Assembly (NCBI GenBank): GCA_963971425.1
Contig: OZ020518.1
Coordinates: 10,608,190-10,672,189 of the forward strand
DNA: 64,000 bases
DNA from: Bryoerythrophyllum caledonicum
Lineage: Eukaryota > Streptophyta > Bryopsida > Pottiales > Pottiaceae
Direction of reading: 5' to 3'
Every line of letters starts with the position of its first letter. Position 1 is the stretch's first letter. Below, in pieces: positions 32,310-43,042 of this stretch. The notes beneath the pieces were generated by a model, which was given only the letters and a program-made list of their open reading frames with translations, was not told the DNA's origin and searched no databases. The translations under genes and the position numbers were made by a program.

Positions 32310-33125
32310 GCGTGTCGAATTTGTGCAACCCGAAGCTCGAGGGGAAGCTCGATGGGATCTCAGTCTATGCATGTTCATTATGCATGGCCTCATACATGAC
32401 ATTCCTCAATTACCTCTTTGCACATATTTTTTTCAAGTGAAAGACTGCAGTTATCTTTGTCATTAATGAGCAACACATTCATACTCTACAAAGTCTAGTA
32501 GCTGCCTGCTTGCCCATTGATATGATCTTCCATAGCGCCTTCCGTCGATCAGCCTGATGTGTTGACTGATTTGTGTGTGTGAACCGAAAAGTCTCCACAA
32601 TTTGTACATGTAGTGTCTGCAAGGTGCGTTGGAAAGTAACTAGAACCATGGCAGCATGGCATCATGACAGCCTCTTGATAGAGAGCCTTCTTGAATAAAC
32701 TGTCTAAAACAAGTGCAAAACAAGGTGATAACTAACAAGGTGACTAACCAACATGGTGGTCTTTGCTGAAGATGAGGACAAAAGTGTTCATTGACATAGC
32801 TCATCAAACCTAAAACGAATTATTTCTAGGGGAGGGGGCAAAGTGTGTACCAATCCAATGAAGAAAGATTACCCTCCAACATCGGATGCATACATAGCAA
32901 GGTTACCTTTTTTTAGTCTAGATTAAGTCACAAGTGACAGAAAGAAGAAGAGTTTGAAACCACGACTCACTATCAATATTGCGAACAAGTCTCTCCAGAT
33001 CCGAGCCTGGAAAAACAAGCACGAGTCAAGACTCGCGACAACCTGAAATATTCAAAGCAGCATGACAATTTTCATATTAGATACTCTACAAAATCGTTGA
33101 TATGTGGCATCACCTTGAAGTGCAT
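32310..33125 (+). repeat. 3' flank of the F-box D unit
   Basis: The first 570 bp match the 3' flank of C. The segment 32930-33125 matches 41315-41520 beside F in inverted orientation ('gaaaccacgactcac', 'aatattgcgaacaagtctctccagatcc', 'gcagcatgacaattttcat'). Confidence 0.65.
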
Positions 33126-33936
33126 AATCAACGCGTCACTGTAGTTTACTTTTGACTCTCGAGAGACGTCAAGTTGCAATCTTTATGGATACTTCTTGCT
33201 TGAGAATCTAAAGCGGTGAAAGTTTTTTTTTTTTGCTTATATCAAAAGGAAAACTAAAAGATGAAAAGCGGTGGTGCCAATTTCTCACTTGGATGTCCCA
33301 TTAACCTAAATGGGTGTGAAAAGTGGACCATGATGTAAGCCGGCCTTAGGGTTGTACTTTACTCCAGGCATAATATTTATACAGTTATAAAAATATGAAC
33401 AACTATGGAGTGATAGAGACAAACTTGTTGGTAAGTGTGAAGAGGTATGTGTGAAGACCATGCTTTCCATCCACGGCATCAGTGACGGGTGTCAGGAAAC
33501 AGGGTTTGTTTTGTTATTGTTGTATAGTGCTCGAAGCAAAGACTGCAATGAAGGGATATGTATCAACCGGATGACCACATCAACCTTGAGTGACATCACA
33601 AAGTTCGGACATCCTTTTGTAGCAGTGTACATGAAAACTTCTCACTTGTCAACCACCATACAGGGATTCGTTCTATAAATAATCAAATGTTTGGCTGCAC
33701 TAAAAGAGACATACCTTGCACATAGTAGTAGAGATGTCTATAAAGGAAATATCAAATTTTTACTAAGGTGTTTGGAAAACAAACTAAACCAAAACAATGA
33801 AAAAAAAGATAGGTTGTTGTCAAACCGTCCCGTTGTTTTTGTCACATTGTTGGGAAGGTGGTTTGAGTATACCAATATAGTATCTCTTCAATATGATATC
33901 TAGCTTCAAACGTAAACTACTTAAAGTTATTATTTC
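33126..33936. other. Intergenic, no recognised gene
   Basis: Short plus-strand open frames (33451-33678 and 33691-33903) have no domain similarity that I recognise. They could be exons of an unannotated gene but show no supporting splice pattern. Confidence 0.4.
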
Positions 33937-34779
33937 TCAAGTATAATTATGAATACTAGTTATGTTCTCATTTTGATGACTCGGGGCAGTACATAAACAT
34001 TGCCTTACAGCCCATACATTTATATCTTGGTTGAGCCTTTCCAACGGTAGCAAAATTGTTGAAGTATTGAAACCTGGTATGTATTGAAGAACACTTTGGA
34101 CATTTTTTTCCACCCCTTTTAGGTGTTCAGGCTCAAATATACGTCTTTGCTTCTTAAACATTGGGGCTTGAGAATTAGAGGTCGATGGTCGATCTGGATC
34201 AATAATTGAATGATTTGGGGCTTGAAAATTAGAGCTTGATGGTTGGTTTGGATCAATAACTGAATGACTTGTAAAAGCACGCCGTGGATCTGAAAGTGGA
34301 GAGGCTACCATACTTGGAATTCCTTGTTGTTGCAAGTTCACATGTCTTTGACCCCTATAACCCATATTTGGAAATAGAGATGGAGGTGGAGGTGGTGGAA
34401 GCCATTGTTGAAGCAAAAATCGTTCAATCAATGGTCTGTTATATAAATGTTGCATGATCGCACCTCTTTGATCCATGCAATCTATGCTCGGGAGTGGCGG
34501 TGGAGATGGTGGAGGCATTTGTTGATGTAGAAAATCTCCAACCATTGGTGGAGTATTAAGTCCATCGTAGAGGAGTTGTTGCATGCTCACTCTGCTTTCA
34601 TGCACATCACCCGGTAACGGGCAATTTGGCGTATCTACCGGGAGTAGGTCAAAGTTGTCGTCCCAATCAATACCATTGAAAATACTCTCAAGTTCACCAT
34701 CAATTGGAATGTCCACCACATCTCCAAGCTCACTGTCATTCAATTCATCCACCATCTTGTTCTTCCCCATATTCTTCAT
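33937..34779 (-). CDS. Proline-rich hypothetical protein with internal repeats
   Basis: An intact 280-codon frame from a clear ATG; I do not recognise the family. Residues 1-60 are acidic with hydrophobics (DELNDSELGDVVDIPI, GIDWDDNFDLLPVD), like a transcription-activation region. Residues about 62-165 are two to three units of a repeat built from 'MQ.L...' plus a poly-Pro run (MPPPSPPPLPS; LPPPPPPSLFP) and 'RGQR'. Residues about 170-210 hold two copies of a 'S-(V/I)-IDPxxPS(S/T)SN-QAP' repeat. A basic cluster (KKQRR) follows, and the C terminus is mixed. Composition and motif order suggest a nuclear regulatory protein or one exon of it (inference). No partner genes lie nearby. The internal repeats argue for real coding sequence. 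Confidence 0.55.
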   Translation of the reverse strand: MKNMGKNKMVDELNDSELGDVVDIPIDGELESIFNGIDWDDNFDLLPVDTPNCPLPGDVHESRVSMQQLLYDGLNTPPMVGDFLHQQMPPPSPPPLPSIDCMDQRGAIMQHLYNRPLIERFLLQQWLPPPPPPSLFPNMGYRGQRHVNLQQQGIPSMVASPLSDPRRAFTSHSVIDPNQPSSSNFQAPNHSIIDPDRPSTSNSQAPMFKKQRRIFEPEHLKGVEKNVQSVLQYIPGFNTSTILLPLERLNQDINVWAVRQCLCTAPSHQNENITSIHNYT

Positions 34780-35927
34780 TTGAATGATAAACTAATAAGC
34801 ACAAGAGGAACAAAATATATTTTAAAAAGATAACAAGCTACTAATATATAAATATATCTCAAAACAAAAATAAATGAAAAAACAAATTCACATGTCAATA
34901 TATTCATTCAATCAAAGTAAAAGTAAACGTACAAGCAACAAGCAAAGTTAAAGCAGCACTTGACCAAAGTAGACTTACAGACCAAAGTAAAAACAGACTA
35001 AAGTAAAAGCAACAAGCAGTCAACTTACATATGCTAAACCCTAAATTGTTGTGAAAATTTTCAACGGCTCTCCACGGACCAAATTGGAATTTGATCATCT
35101 GCCATAGCTGAACAAAAAATGAAACACTGCAACTGCGTAAGGTTTCATATTTCAGCCACATACTGTACCGTACATTGTGAAACATAATCATCAATTTCTG
35201 CAAAGAAAAGTTCATTGATCATTTTTGACTTTGAAATGATCATGGTCACACTACATACATACTGAAGGCTGAGTCCTCTACATACAGTCTCACACATACA
35301 AACTATGGCCACATATGGAATTCTGAGTGAGGATGATAATTGTTATCTACTGTATAGTAAGTAGAGTAATGCAATCTTGTTGCGTGGGCTTTTTCTCTAT
35401 ATATATATTATAAACTAGTATACCAATCTATTGTCTCCAACAAGTAATATAAGCTTATGGAAGGAAACTAAAACTATAAAAGTAAAAAAAAAAAGTAAAT
35501 GCCACATGTCGATGTCTCCTACAACGGGTATCACCTAGGTATCCCCCGCTTCCATCACCAAGTATGTCCCTTCTTCTTTTACCTAGCTATTGCCATGTCT
35601 CAAAGAAGGTCAGTATTGGGATAGGCGGGGTATTTCCACGTAGCACAATGGATTGCTTGGGTATCGGGCGGGTATTGGCCCCTCTTCTTTTATTATATGT
35701 GATAAATGAAGAATAAAAAAAGAGGAAGGGATTTTATCAAGTGGTGGAACTCGGTGATACCCAGGTGACACCCTCTTCTCCCAGTGATGATATGTGGCAA
35801 TACCCCTGAGGTCCAAAATTCAAAGTAAAACTTTTAAGTAAATGAGGGGTATCTAAATGTACCTCAAGTATCTAAAGTAAATGACTAGGACTACCCTTAA
35901 GCCCTTGGGAACAACGGGTAAGTACAC
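34780..35927. other. Intergenic, no recognised gene
   Basis: AT-rich upstream region of the proline-rich frame. Around 35520-35820 is a block with repeated 'gggtat' and 'accccag' motifs, but no gene or element could be defined. Confidence 0.4.
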
Positions 35928-36119
35928 TACACTAAATATTGCATTTAGTGTACCAAACACTAAGTACGACCATGCACACCAATGCAAACTACACTATTAG
36001 TGTAATGACAAAATATTATATTGAATGCCAACTACTACTCTATTTGGGAATTCCAATAAAGATTGGAATAATTTTTTTCTACTCGTGATCATTTAGTGTA
36101 TCAAAAGTAGAAGAGAGTT

Positions 36120-36850
36120 ATTTGTACATTTGGAGTATCAAAAGTAAAGAATAGAAAAAATAAAAACCTTTAGAGAAAAAATTGGAAAAAACAACAACTT
36201 GGAGAAAAAAACAATGTAGAAAAATAACAACTTTGAAGAAAGAACAATTCATAAACACCACCAATTGAGAGAAAACATGAATTTGCAATCCAAAAAAATT
36301 AAAATTCAAGAAATAAATTGGAAAATTAAAAGTGAGGTTTAAAAAGAATAAGAATTTTTTTCTAAAAAAAACATTTGAAAGAAGGATCACATGAAAAAGG
36401 AAAGATTTGGAAAACAAAAACTATAAAAATGGAAAATTTTGAAAAAGAAAACAGTTAAAAGAGGAAGCTTTTGAAAAAGTAATCTTTTGAAGAAGGAAAT
36501 ATTTGAAAAAGAAAACATTTGAAAAAACAACATTTTAAAAACATAACCTTTGGAAAATTAACTTTTGATAAAGTAACATTTTGAAAAAGTAAGGTTTTCA
36601 AAAAGTTAACATGTGAAAAACTAATAATTTCGAAAAATAAGCTTTTGTAAAAGTAAGCTTTTGAAAAAGTTGTCTTTCAAAAAAGTAACCATTTAAAACA
36701 ATACCTGTTTGAAACAGTAACCTTCTCATTAAGTAACTTGTTGAAAAAGTATACTTTTAAAAAAGCAACCATTTTGAAAAAGTAACCATTTGAAAAAGAA
36801 GTCTTTTGAAAAAATAAACTTTTGAGAAAGTAACCTTTTCACAAAGAAGC
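36120..36850. repeat. A-rich degenerate short tandem array
   Basis: About 730 bp of repeating units of roughly 16-20 bp built on 'ttttgaaaaagtaac', drifting from 'gaaaaaaaca' to 'gaaaaagtaacc'. Strong strand asymmetry (A/G on plus). No coding meaning. Confidence 0.75.
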
Positions 36851-36883
36851 ATTTTATTCAATTAAGTCATGGGGGCTGGGAGG

Positions 36884-37162
36884 GGCCAGGGAGAATTGAC
36901 CCCCTCGCTCGTCCTTACCCAAGGTGGGCCCCCGTCTTATTTGCATGGGGTCATTTATTTGGCCTTCTTATTTTGGAGGGTCGAGAGGTTTTTTTTGGAT
37001 TTTTTTGGACAAATTTGGAGCCTACGGCGATTGTTCACCGCGGAGGTCTCTTTTTGCTATAAATAGGGCCCCATCCAAAAACAAAATAGGGGCCAAGTTT
37101 GGCTCCACCACCTCATGGCCCCCATGGGTAAGGACGAGCGAGGGGGTCAATTCTCCCTGGCC
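36884..37162. repeat. GC-rich 38-bp perfect inverted repeat inside the TIR element
   Basis: Arms 36884-36921 and 37125-37162 are exact complements (start GGCCAGGGAGAATTGACCCC). They flank a GC-rich 203-bp centre that includes 'gctataaatagggcccc', a TATA-like motif. It looks like a small nested foldback element or cargo within the AT-rich host element. Confidence 0.8.
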
Positions 37163-37342
37163 GCTGGTAGGGTTTGATTGGGGGTATCTTTTTAGTTCAT
37201 TTTATTTTTATTTGCACAAGAAAGTTGATTGGGAGTATGATGAATGCCATGGACGGCTAACATTATTTGTCAACTTCTTTGCAATTAGTGTACTAGGGTA
37301 AGTACACTATTTGTGTTAGTACACTAAATGCAATATTTAGTG

Positions 37343-38859
37343 TAGTAGTCTTGAATAGATTGTTCTTGGCATCTGTCGAGCACCAGGGGCCACAGTTTAT
37401 CCTCTGATAATTGTCAAAAGGCACTTTTGACACACATCCTTTTGTTGTTTGCAGCTATTGATTAACCCTTAAAGGTTAGTGGATGACCATATATACGGTC
37501 ATGTATTTTACTCTTAACATACAACAAATGTATTAAAATTTAGCAAGACTATACACCTTTGGATTCAAGATTCTTCAACTAGCATCTTTCGTTTGGTGGT
37601 CATTTCAATATCTGAACGTAGTCCTGCTCAAATATGACACCATCCATGTAGAATACATGACCATATCGCAACTTTGCAAGCACATCGTAGGTGCATTAAT
37701 GATCTAAATTACAATTGTCATGAGTCATTGGATCGGCTCAACACAAATACAAACTTTTGTAACTATTGTATTCTTACACCTTGTATGTCAAATACACAGA
37801 AAATATCATGTTGCTAAATGTGGCTTCAGCAGAGTTCTCCAAGCTTCTGCATCTGGTAAGGGGACATATATTCCCTTCAACTGGCCATTGAACAGTCATA
37901 TCGGACGATTGAGTTTTCCTGAAAGCTTGCATGGGGTAGCTACCTTTAACTTTTTGGCTTTGCATGGGGTGGCTTTGCATGCTGTATTTTCTTCCCTGGA
38001 TAGCAACTCTTGTGCTCGACTTGACATGAATTTTATGAAACTTGGTCTCATGGAGATATTTGGAACTTTTGTGGCATTTCGTAAACTTTGACGGAGAGTA
38101 TGTCTCTAAAATCTATGGACTTTGGACATCATTCTCCGCCAAAGTTTGTGAAATGCCGCCAAAGTTCCTGACATCTCAATGCTCGCTCAAAGAGGTTGTG
38201 CTTTGTGGGTCATGCATTTTGATGTCAAATTATGATGTTGTATGTTGATCATGCATTTCGATGTCAAATTATGATGCTGTATTTTGAGTTTCCTTTCGCA
38301 TAAGTAGGCCCATCTCAATTGCCAGTGCATATCTAGGAATAGTTGCAATGAAACATGTTTAATTAAATTAGATATTTAAGCACTACTCTTATCAGATATG
38401 GGTTGAAGTGAAGAAGAGCCCTAATCCATAGACATTGCAACTGTGGTTGGGATTCGACCACATCTTTCCTTGCTTCAATGCCGTCCAGCAGATTTCATTT
38501 TTCACATGTAAAAAGGTTGCAAAAAGGTTTCAGCATAATGTCCAAGCAATCCTTGAAACTCAAGAGGAAAGTGACACTAGTGCACAGTTACGCCCTCACT
38601 TACTTGCACATTTGACCTATGACCTGAGACCGGTGACTAGATGGCCGCGGGCTTCCTCGGAGGACAACCGCTGCAAACTTTAAAACCCTCGAAAGACAAA
38701 GAGAAGAAGAGCACCTAATTCTTAACAAATGTCATGCCTACCGGCCCGAGTTAGATCATACCTTGTTTCAGCTGGGTCCGGCCTCTCCCACGCCCTCTTC
38801 ATTGCTCGGTCTCCATGCCTGCACTTGCATTTGAACTCTCTTCATTGGGAACCCATCCC
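37343..38859. other. Intergenic with F-box 3'-flank remnant and a small hairpin
   Basis: Sequence at about 37560-37780 resembles the 3' flank of A and E ('agcatctttcg', 'aatgatctaaatta.aattgtcatg.gtcattgga', 'aatacaaacttttgta') without an adjoining F-box gene. A short tandem duplication of about 40 bp ('atgcatttcgatgtcaaatt') sits at about 38210-38285. No gene recognised. Confidence 0.45.
38053..38177. repeat. 125-bp imperfect hairpin element
   Basis: Arms of about 48 bp: 'ggaacttttgtggcatttcg', 'aaactttgacggaga' on the left and their complements 'tctccgccaaagttt', 'gaaatgccgccaaagttcc' on the right. Probably a foldback MITE. Confidence 0.6.
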
Positions 38860-39335
38860 CAAATGTCAATGGGCGCGGGCTCACCGGACGCGGACTGACT
38901 TCTGTTATTAGAGAGAAGGTGTTCTGAAAAGACTGGAGAAACGGGTCCTGACTCTTCCCTGGATGTCGCTGTCTTGTGCGTCGAGTGTGGTGTTGGTGGT
39001 GACCGCCTCCCCTCGCCAAACGTTTGTAACGGCGAGAGGTTTGAGCAATATTTGTCTGGAGCTGTGGATGCTTTTTCGTGTGAAATCTGAAGACACTCCT
39101 AGCAGTGTGAGAAGTTTTTCGTGTTGTGAGATGGTAGAAATGCTTGTTTAGAGCTATGGATGCCTGCTGCTTGTGAGATCTGAGCAATCGTGGCCATCTG
39201 AGGAATTTTTCTGTGTTGTGAGAGCTGTGTGAGAAACCCTTGTCTAGAGCTGATTAAGGTGTGATCCGAGGAATCTGAGCGATTTTTCGCGCTGTGAGGT
39301 TATCGGAATCCTGCTGTGGGTGCTTGCGTCTAGCA
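38860..39335 (+). promoter_or_regulatory. Conserved 5' flank of F-box E
   Basis: Shares the upstream block of A and B, including 'gtttgtaacggcgagag', 'gtgagatggtagaaatgcttgttta' and 'gcaatcgtggccatctgagga'. Conservation across paralogues suggests 5' UTR and promoter. Confidence 0.4.
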
Positions 39336-40520
39336 ATGGACTCCAAGATATGGCGCAACCTCCCACGCGAGCTCCTCGAGCGCACGCTCTCCTTCCTCTC
39401 AATCCCTGAAATATTCAGACTCCGCACCGTCTGCCGGAGATGGAACGACCTCATCCACGACCCCGGCTTCGTCCACGGCGCAGCCCAAGAGTACCTCGTC
39501 GCGCGCTGGGCGGCTCGAGGTGACGATGACGGGGAGAACGGAGCGAACATCACCGAGAACCAGGGCTACAGCTTCCTCGACGTGCACTCGAAGGAATGGT
39601 ACCCCCTCCGGTGCATCGGGCCACTCGATGGCGATGACTTTGGCATTGCCGGCAGCGTGGCGATGGACGGCGGCCTCGTCTGCTATGTGCTAATCTTTGA
39701 ATACGGCAACTCCTTCTACCTCACAAACCCCGTGCTAAACCTCTCCCGCAGGTTACCTCCCCCGCCCCATCTCTGGACGACATACCGCGGCGAGGGCATG
39801 AAAGTGGACATGGCAGTCACAGATCGCGCCTGCACGATCTTCCTGATGCCCGGCCCTGGCACACCGGAAGCTCTACATTGTCCGATGGTTACGTACGACA
39901 CAGCATCCAACCAGTGGCGGACAGCAGCAAATCTTCCCGCGCTCCCCACCGGTCAAGAATCGCGCGTCGCATGCAGTGTCGTTTTCGGAGGATCTCTCTA
40001 CGCGCTCCTTATCCCGAGGTCCGACCTGGACGTGACGTCGGAGCACTGGCTGTGGCGCTACGACGCGTCGTCCTGGAGCTACACCGGCGTTGCGATCCGT
40101 GATTGCGTTCTCGTGGACCCCAAGCTCATGGCGAGCGGGGATTCTCGCATGCTGCTTGGGGCGTGGAAGCTGTCCTACTCTGGGGCCTCTTTCTACGAGT
40201 TTAGCGAGGTGGTTCTGGAGCGAAGGGTGGTGGAGCGAGTGGTGAGCGCGGACGCGGAGCTGTTCGGCATTGAGGACGAGTGGGATTTCGAGGTGGGGTC
40301 TGTGGACGCGGTGAGTATGGGTGAGCGCGTTGTGGTGGTGTGGAAGGCGAGCGGAGCTGTGAGGATTTACGATCTGCGAACTGGTGAGTGGGATGAGTCG
40401 GTCCCGGATCATCCCATTGCGGCGGAGGGGTTCACAGCGTTTTGCATGTGGTATGGGAAGGCCATGCACCTGAATCTGCCGAGCACTACACTCTGGATAC
40501 ACGAATCAGGTGATGCTTGA
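39336..40520 (+). CDS. F-box/kelch-like protein E
   Basis: Predicted 394-residue F-box protein, inverted paralogue of A with about two dozen differences and one residue fewer (near 'HPIAAEGF'). F-box at residues about 4-45 (IWRNLPRELLERTLSFLS...VCRRWNDLI), then kelch-like strands ('VTYDTASNQWRTAANLP', 'VRIYDLRTGEWDESVP'), ending in the family tail 'LWIHESGDA'. The start is the conserved ATG before DSKIW; the upstream in-frame extension has no ATG. By family it is an SCF ubiquitin-ligase receptor, substrate unknown. Many A/E differences change residues rather than being silent, but both frames stay open, suggesting that both copies may still be used. Confidence 0.89.
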   Translation: MDSKIWRNLPRELLERTLSFLSIPEIFRLRTVCRRWNDLIHDPGFVHGAAQEYLVARWAARGDDDGENGANITENQGYSFLDVHSKEWYPLRCIGPLDGDDFGIAGSVAMDGGLVCYVLIFEYGNSFYLTNPVLNLSRRLPPPPHLWTTYRGEGMKVDMAVTDRACTIFLMPGPGTPEALHCPMVTYDTASNQWRTAANLPALPTGQESRVACSVVFGGSLYALLIPRSDLDVTSEHWLWRYDASSWSYTGVAIRDCVLVDPKLMASGDSRMLLGAWKLSYSGASFYEFSEVVLERRVVERVVSADAELFGIEDEWDFEVGSVDAVSMGERVVVVWKASGAVRIYDLRTGEWDESVPDHPIAAEGFTAFCMWYGKAMHLNLPSTTLWIHESGDA

Positions 40521-41312
40521 AGCGTGTCCAATTTTTGCAACCTGAAGCTCAAGGGGAAGCTCGATGGGACCTCAGTCTGTGCATGTCCATGATTATGCAC
40601 CGCCTCATATATGACATTCCTCAAGTGAAAGACCACATTCAACCAACATCTTTCGCTTGGAGGTTGTTCAATATATGAACCTTATCATGTCCAAATACGA
40701 CACGACCATTTTGCAACTTCTCTAGAATGTAGTAGGTGCAATAATGATCTAAATTAGAATTGTCATGTGTCATTGGATTGGGCTTGACATAAATACAAAC
40801 TTTTGTAGCCATCGTATACATGAATTCTTATGGGAGGTATAACTTATGGGAGGTATAACCTTGATTCTTCCGCAGAATTTTGTGGATAAGTGGGTTTGTT
40901 TCTTCTGCTGATCTTTGTGAGTTTGTAGGTTTTGATCTCAATACCTTCTTAATCTAATTGCAGAGGCGAGTTGGAGTGAGAATTTTGAAATTGGCGTGAA
41001 GCCTGATATTATCACACCTGATTCCTGAAGCCATGAAATCGAAGTCGTCGCACATGGTGCTCAAAATTCATCGCGCAATCTGATGGTCAAAATTTGCTTA
41101 CAAATAAATGGATCTTTAGTGCCCAAAATTTGTCGTCCCACCTGATGCTCAATCTTTGTTGTCCCATCTAAGCACGAGCTTGTTCACTTCCCTCGGTGAT
41201 AACTCCATGGCATCTCAGTCCCTCTCAAACCTACAAATCTAAAATAACCCAAAATCTCCCGAAATCCATCTTCAACATCAAAGTTTTACACGACCATGAA
41301 TACAATCATCCC

Positions 41313-41881
41313 TATGGGCATCACTATGGGTATGAGCTTGGGGTCCCCAAGTATGCACTTCAAGGTAATGCCACATATCGACGATTTTGTAGAGTTTCTG
41401 GCATGAGAATTGTCATGCTGCTTTGAACACTTTAAGCTGGAGTCCTGACTCGTGTTAGGCTTGGATCTGGAGAGACTTGTTCGCAATACTGATGGTGAGT
41501 CGTGGTTTCAACCTCTTTCTTCTTTCTGTCACTTAACGCGCTTTGCAGACACATGTACAAGTAGTGCATACTTCTTAGGTTCACATGCACCATTTTCTCA
41601 ACGCATCAGGCTGATCGGCGGAACGAGCATTGGAAGATTGTCAACCATATTGAAAAGCAAGCATCCAGCTGCTAGACTTTGTAAAGTACTATGATGGTGT
41701 TCCTATTTAAAGACAAAAGCGAACATGCGGTCTTTCACTTGAAAACAAGACAGTTGCACAGGGGTTCTTGAGGAAAGTATTGTGTGAGGCGGTGCATAAT
41801 GGATGGATTCCACATGCAGACTGAAATCCACCGTCGAGCTTCAGGCTGTACAAGTTGGGTACGCTTCAAGCATCACCTAAT
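41313..41881 (-). repeat. 3' flank of the F-box F unit
   Basis: Contains blocks shared with 32930-33125 (inverted) and with the 3' flanks of B and C ('gcatcaggctgatcggcggaac', 'ttggaagatt', 'gcatccagctgctag'). Confidence 0.6.
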
Positions 41882-43042
41882 TCAGAGTGTAGTGCTCGGC
41901 AGATTCAGGTGCATGACCTTCCCATACCACGTAAAAAATTCCATGAACCCCTCCATCGCAGAAACAGGATGATCCGGCACCGACTCATCCCACTCACCGG
42001 TTCGCAGATCGTAAATCCTCACAGCTCCGCTCGGCTTCCACACCACCACAACGCGCTCATCCATACTCACCGCGTCCACAGACCACAAATCCCGAATCTC
42101 AACGCCGAACAACCGCTCCACGTCCACGCTCACCACCGCCTCCACCACCCTTCGCTCCAGATCCACCTCGCTCAACTCGTAGATAAATTCCCCGGAGCTG
42201 GACTGCTTCCACGCCGCAAGCAGCATGCGAGAATTCCCGCTCGCCATCAGCTTCGGGTCCGCGAGAACGCAGCCAAGGATCGCAAAGCCGGTGTCGATCC
42301 AAGACGACGCGTCGTAGCGCCACAGCCAGTGCTCCGTCGTGACCAGGTCGGAGTTCGAGATAAGCAGCGCGTAGAGTGATCCTCCGAAGACGACGCTGCA
42401 TTCAACGCACGATTCTCGACCGGTGGGGAGTGAAGGAAGATCTGCTGCTATCCGCTACTGGTTGGATGTTGTGTCGTACGTGACCATCGGCAAATGTAGA
42501 GGTTCCAGTGTGTTGTGGCCGGGCATCAGGAAGATCGTGCAGGCGCCCTTTGCGACTGCCATGTCCACTTTCATCTCGACCTCGCCGTTGTAAGAAGTCA
42601 GCGGGCAAGATAACCTGCGGGTTTCGGAAACTAAGGGGTTGGCGATGAAGAATAATATGCCGTCATGATTATCTAGACCGACATCGCAGACGAGGCCGGC
42701 GTCCATGGCCACGCTGTCGCCTACTTCTCTGAAGCAGAGCGGTGGTTCGATGTATGACCAGATGGTGTACCATCGCTTCGAGTGCACGTCCAGGAAGCTG
42801 TAGCCATGGCTCTCGATGAGCTCACGATGGTTCTCCATGTCGAACTCCTCGCCGTTGAAGAGGACCGCAAAGCCCGCAACGACGTACTCTCGGCTTGCGC
42901 GGTGGAGGAAGCCGGGGTCGCGGATGAGGTCGTTCCATCTCCGGCAGACGGTGCGGAGTCTGAAGAGGGCGGGGATTGAGAGGAAGGAGAGCGTGTGCTC
43001 GAGGAGCTCGTATGGGAGGTTGCGCCATACCTCGGCGTCCAC
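41882..43042 (-). pseudogene. F-box/kelch-like pseudogene F
   Basis: Nearly full-length relative of C on the minus strand, reading in one frame from the F-box (VWRNLPYELLEHTLSFLS...VCRRWNDLI) to 'NLPSTTL'. Three defects are visible. The family ATG is GTG (43040-43042) and no in-frame ATG precedes it. Trp of 'SNQW' is TAG (42452-42454). The 3' end has the same 8-bp deletion as C plus Trp to TGA, ending the frame at 41882. It retains the kelch-like strands ('VTYDTTSNQ', 'VRIYDLRTGEWDESVP'). Apart from these point defects the frame is intact, so inactivation is recent or the gene is read from a non-AUG start (unlikely given the nonsense codon). Confidence 0.9.

Larger units (their letters stand above)
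35930..37342. mobile_element. TIR element, CACTAAATATTGC family, long copy
   Basis: 1413 bp with 24-bp perfect terminal inverted repeats (CACTAAATATTGCATTTAGT...), flanked by TA on both sides (35928-35929, 37343-37344). Outer sequence at both ends is related to the shorter element at 56860-57409 ('acaccaat', 'ctaaatgccaactacta', 'tttagtgtatcaa.agtagaag', 'gtcaacttcttt'). TA duplications would fit Tc1/mariner-type transposition (inference). Internally it carries an A-rich array and a GC-rich 38-bp perfect inverted repeat. No transposase. Confidence 0.78.
38860..41312. repeat. Right arm of long inverted duplication (F-box E unit)
   Basis: Inverted counterpart of 3402-6106, containing F-box E with both flanks. 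The 3' end of the arm (41312) directly abuts the 3' flank of the F unit, so E and F lie tail-to-tail. Confidence 0.85.
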
